Below are positions 25,502-33,891 of a DNA stretch of 64,000 nucleotides, in pieces; position 1 is the first letter of the stretch, and the number at the start of each line of letters is the position of its first letter. The position numbers were made by a program, and so were the translations under genes. The notes beneath the pieces were generated by a model. That model searched no databases and was not told the origin of the DNA. It was given only the letters and a program-made list of their open reading frames with translations. Location: positions 1 to 64,000 of the forward strand of contig JAJFHX010000021.1 in NCBI GenBank assembly GCA_021775425.1, given 5' to 3'. The stretch is from Hyphomicrobiales bacterium. GTDB taxonomy: Bacteria; Pseudomonadota; Alphaproteobacteria; Rhizobiales; HXMU1428-3.

Positions 25502-25701
25502 GGGGCGGTTGCTATGTGGGCAACTGAAGCCCCAAACGAAAAATCCGGTTGCTATGTGGGCAACTAAAGCCCCACTAAAAAAACGATTGCTAGAAAAATC
25601 CGGTTGCTAGTAAGTGACCAAAGCAAAAACAAATAACGCAGCATAAAGCTGCGATCAACACCGACGTACCAGCGCGGTTGCCATGTGGGCAACTGAAGCG
25701 C
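25502..25701 (+). repeat. hairpin repeats between soxZ and soxA
   Basis: Good copies are at 25505-25530, 25545-25570 and 25674-25699, with a degenerate copy at 25600-25624 and a fragment near 25584. The stem is GTTGC(C/T)/GGCAAC around ATGTG, followed by TGAAGC. Outer pairs also covary: GGGGC/GCCCC in the first copy, GCGC/GCGC in the last. First and last copies share a longer upstream block (CACCG-N-CGTACCAG). The last unit ends 23 nt before the soxA ATG, the same distance as at pyruvate carboxylase. Confidence 0.85.
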
Positions 25702-25722
25702 ATCATAAAGAGGAGTATCGCA

Positions 25723-26607
25723 ATGAATTTTTCAGCATTTAATGGGAGGTTAGCCACCCTCTATACCACCTGTGCGATCCTCATCAGCGCCGGCATCGTC
25801 TCATTGGTCTCAGCCCCACTGTTTGATCACGCAAAAGCAGATGACAACCTCCCGGCAGATATCACCACCATTAAAGTCAAACCATCCACAGCAGACAGCC
25901 CTTTTAAAGACTTATATTCAGGCTGGTATTTTCGCGCCAAAGAAACCCAGAACCTGCAAAAGGACGATTTTGAAAACCCCGGCTTTCTCTGGGTAGAAAA
26001 AGGCCAGGAACTATGGAGCAAGGTTGACGGCAAAGCGGGAAAATCCTGCGCCAGCTGTCATCAGGATGCACAAAAAACCATGAAAGGCGTTGGCGCACAA
26101 ATGCCAAAATGGGATGAAAAAGCCAAACGCCCCTTAACTCTTGAACAACGCATTAATACCTGCCGACAGGAAAACATGCAGGCCGATGAGTGGAAATGGG
26201 AATCAGACCCCATGCTTTCAATGACAACATTCATCCGCCTTCAATCTCGCGGTATGCCTGTCAATATTCAGTCAGATGGGCCAATGGAAGCCTGGGTCGA
26301 AAAAGGCAAGAAGCTTTATTACACCCGTGTTGGCCAACTTGATCTGTCATGCGCCAATTGCCACGAAAACAATTATGGCAAATATATCAGAGCTGATCAC
26401 CTAAGTCAGGGTCATAGCAATGGCTTCCCGACCTATCGCCTGAAATGGCAAAAACTCGGCTCACTGCATCGGCGCTTCAAAGGCTGTATGACCAACATTC
26501 GCGCCACAGCTTATAAACGCGGATCAGATGAATTTGTCGCATTAGAAATTTATCTCGCCCACCGTGGTAAAGGTTTGCAGGTCGAATCTCCTTCTGTCAG
26601 AAATTAA
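25723..26607 (+). CDS. soxA: sulfur-oxidation dihaem cytochrome c SoxA
   Basis: A 294-residue periplasmic dihaem SoxA. A signal peptide occupies about residues 1-38. The haem sites are CASCH (109-113) and CANCH (210-214); the active-site cysteine that ligates haem as a persulfide is Cys255 in RRFKGCM. SoxAX joins thiosulfate to the SoxY carrier cysteine, starting the Sox cycle. The ATG at 25723 follows AAGAGGAG; the frame extends to a TTG at 25678 inside the repeat, which is rejected because it adds no signal peptide. soxB follows 95 bp downstream. Confidence 0.94.
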   Translation: MNFSAFNGRLATLYTTCAILISAGIVSLVSAPLFDHAKADDNLPADITTIKVKPSTADSPFKDLYSGWYFRAKETQNLQKDDFENPGFLWVEKGQELWSKVDGKAGKSCASCHQDAQKTMKGVGAQMPKWDEKAKRPLTLEQRINTCRQENMQADEWKWESDPMLSMTTFIRLQSRGMPVNIQSDGPMEAWVEKGKKLYYTRVGQLDLSCANCHENNYGKYIRADHLSQGHSNGFPTYRLKWQKLGSLHRRFKGCMTNIRATAYKRGSDEFVALEIYLAHRGKGLQVESPSVRN

Positions 26608-26702
26608 TGGCTGACAAATTTATATACTTGATAGACATGCAGATGATCAGGCAAAGCTGAACATAACCTCTTGAGTAAGCTTTCTTAATAAAGGAACAGC
26701 CA

Positions 26703-28388
26703 ATGATTTCTCGCCGGGAATTTATGCAAGCAGCCGCAGCGCTGGCTGCAATTTATGGCGGCCAGACCCCATGGGCAAAACTCTCAGCAAGCGAACATAA
26801 AATCAGCCAGAGTGATCTTCTTGATGTCAAACCTTATGGCAATGTCACCCTTGCTCACATAACGGACCTGCACGCCCAGTTAAAACCTGTCTGGTTTCGC
26901 GAACCTTCAGTTAATCTCGGTGTTGGCGAAGCAGAAGGCAAACCACCCCACCTGACTGGGGAAGAATTCCTAACCCATTACAACATCACCAAAGGGTCGA
27001 GAGAGGCATACGCACTTCAGTCCATTGAATTTCAAAGCCTGGCCAGAAAATATGGTCGCATGGGCGGTGTTGACCGCATTGCAACCATCCTCAAGCACAT
27101 CCGCTCAGAGCGTGCTAAAAACACTCTTTTTCTAGATGGCGGCGACACCTGGCAGGGCAGCTACACGGCTCTGCAAACCAAATCGGCAGACATTGTCGAA
27201 GTCATGAACGCCCTGAAGCCAGATGCCATGACCGGCCATTGGGAATTCACCCTCGGGGCCGAGCGGGTCAATGAGATTAAAGAAGGTCTCGACTTCCCTT
27301 TCCTTGGTGCCAATATTTTTGATAATGAATGGGAAGAACCAGCATTTGAAGCTGTCAAAATGTTCGATAAAGGCGGTGTAAAAATCGCCGTTATCGGTCA
27401 GGCCTTCCCCTATACCCCCATTGCCAACCCGCGCTGGATGATCCCGAACTGGTCATTTGGCATCCGCGAAGAAGTCATCGTTAAACAGGTAGAAGACGCA
27501 AAGAAAAATGGCGCCGCCCTTGTCGTCCTCCTCTCGCATAATGGCTTTGATGTAGATCGCAAATTAGCCAGCCGCGTTGAAGGGATAGACGTCATTCTTT
27601 GCGGTCACACCCATGATGCTCTGCCCGAGCCAGTGAAAGTCGGCAACACACTGCTGATTGCCAGCGGATCAAACGGTAAATTTGTCTCAAGGTTAGATCT
27701 TGATGTCAGCGCGAGTGGAGTGAAAGGGTTTAACTATCGTTTAATCCCCGTATTTTCTGATGTGATCACACCCGACCCTGAAGTCGCAGCCATCATTGAA
27801 AAAGTCCGCGCACCCTATGAAAAAGAGCTCAGCCGCGTCGTCGGCCAGACCGACAGCCTGCTATATCGCCGTGGCAGCTTTAACGGCACTGTTGATGATC
27901 TCATCTGTAATGCACTCCTCGAACAGCGCGACGCAGAAATTGCCCTCTCACCCGGCTTTCGCTGGGGGCCAAGCCTGTTACCCGGTCAGAAAATCACGGT
28001 CGAAGACATCTATAACGTCTGCGCCATCACATACCCGGCAGCTTACAGAACAACCATGTCAGGAGAACAGTTAAAAGCGATATTTGAAGATGTCGCCGAC
28101 AATCTCTTTAATCCTGACCCTTATTATCAACAGGGTGGTGATATGGTCCGCGTCGGCGGTCTTGGATATACCATTGACACAAAACAAAAAATCGGCCAGC
28201 GCATCTCAAATATGACAGAGCTGAAAACAAACAAACCAATAGATCTGAACAAAGATTATGTCGTTGCCGGCTGGGCCAGCATCAACGAAGCCACAAAAGG
28301 CCCCCCCATCTGGGAAGTGATTGAAAACTACCTAAAAGACCACACCCCGGTTAAGGTGGATGCAAATGACTCCATTAAAATAAAATAA
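26703..28388 (+). CDS. soxB: thiosulfohydrolase SoxB
   Basis: A 561-residue metallophosphoesterase/5'-nucleotidase-family enzyme that releases sulfate from the S-thiosulfonate on SoxY using two manganese ions. The N-terminus has a short twin-arginine type signal (SRREFMQAAAALAAIYGG). Metal and catalytic motifs are HITDLHAQLKP, LDGGDTWQGS, MTGHWEFTLG and LCGHTHDALPEP. The C-terminal 5'-nucleotidase domain spans about residues 380-540. It completes the soxXYZAB core. soxCD, which oxidises the remaining sulfane sulfur, is not in the window. Confidence 0.95.
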   Translation: MISRREFMQAAAALAAIYGGQTPWAKLSASEHKISQSDLLDVKPYGNVTLAHITDLHAQLKPVWFREPSVNLGVGEAEGKPPHLTGEEFLTHYNITKGSREAYALQSIEFQSLARKYGRMGGVDRIATILKHIRSERAKNTLFLDGGDTWQGSYTALQTKSADIVEVMNALKPDAMTGHWEFTLGAERVNEIKEGLDFPFLGANIFDNEWEEPAFEAVKMFDKGGVKIAVIGQAFPYTPIANPRWMIPNWSFGIREEVIVKQVEDAKKNGAALVVLLSHNGFDVDRKLASRVEGIDVILCGHTHDALPEPVKVGNTLLIASGSNGKFVSRLDLDVSASGVKGFNYRLIPVFSDVITPDPEVAAIIEKVRAPYEKELSRVVGQTDSLLYRRGSFNGTVDDLICNALLEQRDAEIALSPGFRWGPSLLPGQKITVEDIYNVCAITYPAAYRTTMSGEQLKAIFEDVADNLFNPDPYYQQGGDMVRVGGLGYTIDTKQKIGQRISNMTELKTNKPIDLNKDYVVAGWASINEATKGPPIWEVIENYLKDHTPVKVDANDSIKIK

Positions 28389-28581
28389 CATCACCCTGCC
28401 ATGCCGAAGCATTTAATCTACGAAATTGAAACTTCAGAATCTGTACTTTGACAAAAGTCATAATCAGTCCCAGATTTTACTGTTAAACTGATTTCATAAT
28501 TTCAGGCGTTTCAATACACAGCCAAAAATTATACACAAGGCTGCAACATTTCGTCGTTTCACAAATGCAAAGGAGAGTCGA

Positions 28582-29484
28582 ATGTTTGATCATCTTCTGA
28601 ATTTAACAATCGAGCCGGAAGTTTTTCCCTTCTTCGATGAAGCAACCAACACAATCAGCTACATCGTCAAAGACCCTGGCTCTCCCCACTGTGCTGTCAT
28701 TGATTCAGTCATGGATATTGATTATGCCGCCGGTGTTATCAGTTATGATCACGCAAATGCACTCATCAATCACATCAAATCCAACAATCTCGAACTTGAC
28801 TGGATCATAGAAACCCATGTCCACGCAGATCATCTCTCTGCCGCACCTTACATCCAACAAAAATGTGGCGGCAAAACCGGCATCGGTGAAAACATCATGG
28901 TGGTTCAGGAAACCTTCGGCAAATATTTCAATGAGGGAACTGAATTTGAACGAGATGGCTCCCAGTTTGACGCCTTGTTTAAAAATGAGGACACCTATCA
29001 GATAGGCTCTATGACCGGCCTGACCATTCACACACCCGGCCACACACCCGCCTGCATGGTTCATATCATCGGCAACGCCGCCTTTGTTGGTGACACCCTC
29101 TTCATGCCAGATGGCGGCTCAGCCAGAGCAGATTTCCCTGGCGGCGATGCCGGCGAGCTTTATGATTCAATCAAAAAAATCTTCACTCTGCCAGATGCGA
29201 TGCGCCTCTTCATGTGCCATGACTATGGTCCGAACGGCCGGGAAATCAAATGGGAAACAACGGTCGGTGAAGAAAAGCAGCATAACATCCATGTCGGTGA
29301 GTTAAACGGCAAAGCCAAATCGAGAGAAGAGTTTATTCAGCTCCGAAACGAACGAGATGCCACACTATCAATGCCAAACCTCATCATTCCCTCACTGCAA
29401 GTCAACATGCGCGCCGGGAATATACCGGCAGATGAAGATGGAAACCCCACATTAAAAGTGCCGATAAAAAGCCTGAAGTCATAA
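28582..29484 (+). CDS. metallo-beta-lactamase-fold hydrolase, persulfide dioxygenase-like (Blh/ETHE1 type)
   Basis: A 300-residue MBL-fold protein with the metal motifs ETHVHADHLSAA, HTPGHTPACM and GDTLFMPDGGSARADF, the last of which is typical of the persulfide-dioxygenase/Blh group rather than glyoxalase II. Such enzymes oxidise glutathione persulfide to sulfite. Following soxB by 193 bp, it could remove sulfane sulfur that SoxCD would otherwise oxidise (inference). The start has an AAGGAGAG site. Glyoxalase II activity is the main alternative. A hairpin terminator follows. Confidence 0.84.
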   Translation: MFDHLLNLTIEPEVFPFFDEATNTISYIVKDPGSPHCAVIDSVMDIDYAAGVISYDHANALINHIKSNNLELDWIIETHVHADHLSAAPYIQQKCGGKTGIGENIMVVQETFGKYFNEGTEFERDGSQFDALFKNEDTYQIGSMTGLTIHTPGHTPACMVHIIGNAAFVGDTLFMPDGGSARADFPGGDAGELYDSIKKIFTLPDAMRLFMCHDYGPNGREIKWETTVGEEKQHNIHVGELNGKAKSREEFIQLRNERDATLSMPNLIIPSLQVNMRAGNIPADEDGNPTLKVPIKSLKS

Positions 29485-29513
29485 GCACCCTGCATCGACG
29501 GCGCACAAAAAGC

Positions 29514-29538
29514 ATAAGATGTCATACATCTTATTTTT
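29514..29538 (+). terminator. terminator of the MBL-fold gene
   Basis: Perfect stem ATAAGATGT / ACATCTTAT (29514-29534) with a CAT loop, followed by TTTT. It overlaps the stop codon of the convergent patatin gene. Confidence 0.8.
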
Positions 29539-30841
29539 CAGAAACCCGCAACCGTTTTGGCTTTCTCCTCAGCCGGGGTTTTAAATTGAACTGATCACCA
29601 AGCGAAGTGCGCCACGACCGCCCGCTAATTCCAGCCTGATAACCAACCTTATAAAGTTCACCCATATAATGAGGATCAAAAAACTCTTTAGATTCTATGG
29701 TAAAGTCCTCAGGCACGGCCGTTAGATGAAACCTGAAGCCATCTCGCCGGGCAAGCCGCTCCAGCTCAATCAAATCCCCCCGCCCCTGATATTTAATCAA
29801 AGTGCCGATAGAGCGCTCAGCAATGTCCGTCACACCAAGACCAACACTGCGATATGTCACATTAATTTTCGTATTGCGGATCAGCCAGAAAGATTTGCGC
29901 GGTGAAATGCCAAGTTGCCGTTCAATATGCCTGACCTTAATGGCTGGTGGATAGGCAAAAATCTCATGCGTCACGCCGCCATCAACATGCAATTCCTGAT
30001 ACCGTTTGCCATCAATCACAACATCAATCGCAACGGGCGGAAACGCCCCCGGTATAGACGCCGAAGCCAAAAGAATTTGCCGTATTAATTCAGCCGCTTT
30101 CGGGTGCCCGGATGCTGCAATCCGGCCGATGTTCCAGATCACCTGCCGCTGTGCATCAAGATTGGTCGTCCCAATCAGCAGCATTCTGCCACGGCCATAT
30201 TCCCGCGCCAGCGCCCGCACCATGGTTGCGCTCACTTCCTGTTTGATAATCTCTTTCAGGGGCGCCGGGTCAACCAGTGCTGAACCACCAAACAAAGCGG
30301 TAAGCGGCTGCGCAATAAATATATTGGAAGATTTTGTCTCGGTATAAAACCGTTTTAGCGCCCCGTCATATTGCGGGCCAAGAAAAGCAAATGGCGCAAT
30401 CAGCGCGCCGGTAGATACCCCGGTCACCAAAGTGAATTCCGGGCGATCCCCTCTGTCAGTCCATCCTTTTAAAAACCCGGCACCATAAGCCCCGTCAGCC
30501 CCGCCGCCTGACAAAGCCAGCACATCATTTCGGTGTCTGAGAGAGGGGTTGCGTGCAATCTTGAGGCGCTGGTCTTCAACCAGTTCATTTAAAAATGCTG
30601 GCTGCTCATCACCATAAGAGCGAATGGCATGAAACCCCTGAATTTGAGCAAGATGATAATTACCGGCTTCAGGTGCCGGATAAACCCGTGGAATTGACGC
30701 GCAGGAACCTAGCCCGATCATGACAAAAACCAAAACCAATAATGACAATTGCTGACAAAGCCGTCTCAATCCGTAAAAATCAACAAGCAGCCTTAAAAAA
30801 GCGCCCGATAAACGACCCGGTATGAACGCATACAAATTCAT
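29531..30841 (-). CDS. patatin-like phospholipase, lipoprotein
   Basis: About 436 residues. After a basic N-terminus, a lipoprotein signal runs to the lipobox GLGSCAS, so the protein is probably membrane-anchored. The patatin domain has the oxyanion motif ALSGGGADGAYGAGFL, the nucleophile serine in TGVSTGALIAPF, and the dyad aspartate in HVDGGVTHE. It should hydrolyse acyl esters of lipids. The ATG at 30841 is chosen over the longer frame to 30922 because the latter adds an unrelated hydrophobic leader. It converges on the MBL gene. Substrate and physiological role are unknown. Confidence 0.84.
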   Translation of the reverse strand: MNLYAFIPGRLSGAFLRLLVDFYGLRRLCQQLSLLVLVFVMIGLGSCASIPRVYPAPEAGNYHLAQIQGFHAIRSYGDEQPAFLNELVEDQRLKIARNPSLRHRNDVLALSGGGADGAYGAGFLKGWTDRGDRPEFTLVTGVSTGALIAPFAFLGPQYDGALKRFYTETKSSNIFIAQPLTALFGGSALVDPAPLKEIIKQEVSATMVRALAREYGRGRMLLIGTTNLDAQRQVIWNIGRIAASGHPKAAELIRQILLASASIPGAFPPVAIDVVIDGKRYQELHVDGGVTHEIFAYPPAIKVRHIERQLGISPRKSFWLIRNTKINVTYRSVGLGVTDIAERSIGTLIKYQGRGDLIELERLARRDGFRFHLTAVPEDFTIESKEFFDPHYMGELYKVGYQAGISGRSWRTSLGDQFNLKPRLRRKPKRLRVSEK

Positions 30842-31045
30842 AACTAACTTTCTACAAAACGTAAAAGCAACACAGATGAACGGATAAACAACTTTAAATA
30901 AACTATAACCTAATACCCACACCCCAAAAGATCAAAACAATAACTGATATTAAGCGGGCCGTATTTATAACTAACAATGGGATGTAACAGAAAAACCACC
31001 CCCCAATGGCGAACAGAAGTCAAAACATGGTTAATCTGTAAAATA

Positions 31046-31627
31046 TCAATCTTTATCGCCCGTAGCGCTAAGAGCTGACGCAAGCAAAATTCTGGCAGCA
31101 TCCCTGGCATCTTCTGCGGCCCGGGCAGAAACTCCCATCTGAGCCAGCACAATCGCCCCTTCCATAAGCAACATCAGTTGCTGTGTCAGGCTTTCAGGCG
31201 CACCTACACCCGTTTTTTGTATTTTTTTGAAAAGCTCACCCTCAATTAATTTCTTATGCTGCAAAGATTGCTGATAAATCGGGTCATCCGGCTGCTGGAA
31301 TTCGGCCACAGCTTTAATAAACATACAGCCCTGAAACCCCTCACCCTCAAACCACTCTTTCAGCACATCAAAAAAAGCCAGCACTTCGTCTTCGGGCTCC
31401 GAACTCAGTTCTTCCGCGCGCCTGAAAAACCAGTTGCGAAACTGCTCATCCCGCAAGCGAAGCACAGCCAGTATCAACTCGTCTTTGCTGCGAAAATATT
31501 TATACATCGAGGTTTTCGAGATGCCGGTTTCCTTCACCAGAAAATCCATTCCGGTTGCGGTAAATCCGTTCTTATAGAATATTTTCAAAGCCTGACTAAC
31601 AAGCTCATCCCGTCTGGAAGGACGCAT
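31046..31627 (-). CDS. TetR/AcrR-family regulator
   Basis: A 193-residue TetR-family protein with the HTH at about residues 6-52 (ALKIFYKNGFTATGMDFLV and GISKTSMYKYFRSKDEL) and a ligand domain with FEGEGFQGCMFIKAVAEF. It is divergent from the NTF2-like gene. Two related inverted repeats, at 31643-31659 and 31760-31775, flank the two promoters and share TACAGATC, so autoregulation plus repression of the NTF2-like gene is well supported by sequence. The ligand is unknown. Confidence 0.88.
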   Translation of the reverse strand: MRPSRRDELVSQALKIFYKNGFTATGMDFLVKETGISKTSMYKYFRSKDELILAVLRLRDEQFRNWFFRRAEELSSEPEDEVLAFFDVLKEWFEGEGFQGCMFIKAVAEFQQPDDPIYQQSLQHKKLIEGELFKKIQKTGVGAPESLTQQLMLLMEGAIVLAQMGVSARAAEDARDAARILLASALSATGDKD

Positions 31628-31642
31628 ATCTCACCTTTTAAA

Positions 31643-31659
31643 TACAGATCAGTCCTGTA
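31643..31659. promoter_or_regulatory. operator near the tetR start
   Basis: TACAG-N7-CTGTA, containing TACAGATCAGT, 16 bp upstream of the tetR start codon. It shares the TACAGATC core with the reverse strand of the 31760-31775 site, which suggests both bind the same TetR protein. Confidence 0.6.
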
Positions 31660-31750
31660 ACTTTCACACTTTAAAACGAGTTAATTACCTTATTCTAAGC
31701 TAATTATGACGCATTTTATCACCAACAGTCAAAATCTTCAAAAACCAATA

Positions 31751-31779
31751 TTGACAAAATGTACCGATCTGTACACTAT
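31751..31779 (+). promoter_or_regulatory. promoter of the NTF2-like gene with embedded operator
   Basis: A consensus -35 TTGACA (31751-31756), 17-bp spacer and CACTAT -10 (31774-31779). The palindrome TGTACCGATCTGTACA (31760-31775) fills the spacer, so bound repressor would block RNA polymerase. Confidence 0.7.
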
Positions 31780-31831
31780 CATGCCAACCAGTAAACAACA
31801 ATGCTTTCAAAGTGAAAAAAGGAAACAACCC

Positions 31832-32308
31832 ATGTCTCGACCTCCCCTCCCCCCTTTCTCAAAACAGGATGCGATCCAAAAAGTCAGAATGGCTGAAGAT
31901 GCCTGGAACACAAGAACGCCGGAAAAAATCGCGCAGGCCTACACAATAGATAGCAAATGGCGCAACCGCTCAGATTTCCTCAATGGCCGGGAGGATATCG
32001 TCGCTTTTCTAACCAGCAAATGGCAGAAAGAAAATGACTACCGCCTCATCAAAGAACTCTGGGCCTTTCATGAAAACCGCATCGCCGTGCGCTTCGCCTA
32101 TGAATGGCACGATCATGATGGCAACTGGCACCGCTCATACGGCAATGAAAACTGGGAATTTGATAATGAGGGCCTGATGCAAACCAGAATTGCCAGCATT
32201 AACGATCTTGATATCAAGGAAAGTGAGCGAAAATTTCTTTGGCCAAGAGGCGTTGACAATGACCGCCGCCCGGATGATTACGCAAGTCTGACCGAGCTCG
32301 GCCTATAA
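31832..32308 (+). CDS. NTF2-like protein (DUF1348 / SnoaL-type)
   Basis: A 158-residue NTF2-fold protein of the DUF1348 family; features include [46 protein letters not shown] and [16 protein letters not shown]. Function is not known for this family; NTF2-like pockets often bind or isomerise small hydrophobic molecules. The ATG at 31832 has AAGGAAAC upstream; the frame is open to 31706, but that would put codons inside the promoter. It is the likely target of the divergent TetR regulator, as in many genomes where this pair occurs. Confidence 0.85.
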   Translation: MSRPPLPPFSKQDAIQKVRMAEDAWNTRTPEKIAQAYTIDSKWRNRSDFLNGREDIVAFLTSKWQKENDYRLIKELWAFHENRIAVRFAYEWHDHDGNWHRSYGNENWEFDNEGLMQTRIASINDLDIKESERKFLWPRGVDNDRRPDDYASLTELGL

Positions 32309-32463
32309 ACCATTTTGACCTGTAATCCTTAATACTCAAGCAACCAACAGGGCCGCAACGCCAACGCTGCGGTCCTCTCTCTTGCTCCCCACCTGCAATT
32401 CATTCATACTCAGCTATATTAGTAAATGCTTGCAGATTCAAAAGAATGGAGCCGCCATAAGGA

Positions 32464-33870
32464 ATGCCAGACCAATTCACCAGCGCCCTGATGGAAATGT
32501 CGAACATCACTGACTATATCCAAAACAACATCCTCACGCTGAACATCGCGATCCAGATTGCCATCATCTTCACTGCTCTTGCCTTTAGTTACCTTCTTCG
32601 AAAAATCATTGTCCGCGCCGTCTATAAACTTGGCCGCAACCACATCCAGAAAATTGTTAAATATCAAAGCCAGATCAGCGAACTGAAAGCTGTCTTACTG
32701 CCCCTGCTAACATCAGCTATTTTATGGGCCACCAAATACGTTTTTGTCGATCAGGGTCTAGAGCATCAGCTCATTCGCATCATCTCAATTCTGCTCATGG
32801 CCTGGGCTATCATCCGCTTTATTTCTATTTTTATCGCCTCGCCCCGGTATTCAAGAATATTCGAAGCCGTCAGCTGGACAACCGCCGCACTCGCCATTCT
32901 TGGCTGGCTCACCCCGTTCCTCAATGGCGTTGACAGCATCGGCTTTGCCATTGGCGAAGTGCGCCTTTCTGTTCTAAGCGTCACCAAAGCGGCCATTCTG
33001 CTCACACTGTTTTTCTGGGCGGCACACCACCTTAATCTGGCACTGCAAAATCAGATCAATAAATCAACCAAACTTTCAAGCTCGCTCCGAGTGCTGCTTG
33101 GCAAACTGATCCAGTTCACCTTAACCGGCCTTGCCATTCTCCTCGCCCTCAGTGCCGTTGGCATTGACCTCACCGCTTTTGCCGTCTTTACAGGTGCGCT
33201 TGGTGTTGGCATTGGCTTTGGCCTCCAGAAAATCATTTCAAACTTCATCTCCGGCATCATCCTGCTAATGGACAAATCCCTAAAACCAGGGGATGTGATT
33301 GAAGTTGAAACCGGCTCCGGCGTAACGTATGGCTGGATTGAAAAGCTTGGCTTGCGCTACACCTCTGTCACCACAAGAGACGGCACAGAGACCCTCATAC
33401 CAAACGAGACCTTCATCACCAACCCGGTCACAAACTGGTCTTTTTCAAATTCCCGCGTCAGAAGAAAACTCCCCATCGGCGTTGCCTATGATACAGACGT
33501 TGAAAAAGCCATGCAGCTTTGCATTGAAGCAACAGTTGATATCGACCGCGTGCTGAAACAACCAGCCCCCGTTTGCCAGCTTCGAGACTTTGGTGACAGC
33601 TCCGTTAATCTCGAACTTCGCTTTTGGATTGAAGACCCGGCAGACGGCATCAAAAATGTAGAAAGCGCCATCAATCTCAATATCTGGAAACTGTTTCGCG
33701 CCAATGATATAGAGATCCCCTTCCCGCAGCGCGTCGTCCACCTGCAAACGGATGGCCCACCGGTGAAAGTCGAAATCCAGCAGCCGGAAAAACCAGTAAA
33801 GAAACCGGCCAAAACAGAAAAGCCAGTCCAACAGACAAAAAAAGACCCCTTGGAAAAGGGGCCTTCTTAA
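32464..33870 (+). CDS. small-conductance mechanosensitive channel (MscS family)
   Basis: A 468-residue inner-membrane protein. Four to six hydrophobic segments precede the pore-lining helix and MscS domain: FAVFTGALGVGIGFGLQKIISNFISG-like motif (key part GALGVGIGFGLQ, about 240-251), then the beta domain with KPGDVIEVE and TRDGTETLIPNETFIT. It releases osmolytes under hypo-osmotic stress. The C-terminus is a charged, proline/lysine-rich tail whose last codons overlap the terminator hairpin of the convergent helicase gene. The ATG at 32464 sits very close to AAGGA, so an internal ATG at 32491 or 32497 is possible. Confidence 0.87.
   Translation: MPDQFTSALMEMSNITDYIQNNILTLNIAIQIAIIFTALAFSYLLRKIIVRAVYKLGRNHIQKIVKYQSQISELKAVLLPLLTSAILWATKYVFVDQGLEHQLIRIISILLMAWAIIRFISIFIASPRYSRIFEAVSWTTAALAILGWLTPFLNGVDSIGFAIGEVRLSVLSVTKAAILLTLFFWAAHHLNLALQNQINKSTKLSSSLRVLLGKLIQFTLTGLAILLALSAVGIDLTAFAVFTGALGVGIGFGLQKIISNFISGIILLMDKSLKPGDVIEVETGSGVTYGWIEKLGLRYTSVTTRDGTETLIPNETFITNPVTNWSFSNSRVRRKLPIGVAYDTDVEKAMQLCIEATVDIDRVLKQPAPVCQLRDFGDSSVNLELRFWIEDPADGIKNVESAINLNIWKLFRANDIEIPFPQRVVHLQTDGPPVKVEIQQPEKPVKKPAKTEKPVQQTKKDPLEKGPS
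33839..33861 (-). terminator. terminator of the RhlE-type helicase gene, inside the mscS 3' end
   Basis: Stem CCCCTT (33846-33851) / AAGGGG (33856-33861). On the minus strand it is followed by TCTTTTTTTG. The hairpin is encoded by the last mscS codons. Confidence 0.7.
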
Positions 33871-33891
33871 ATCTGTTAACCGATAAAAAAT

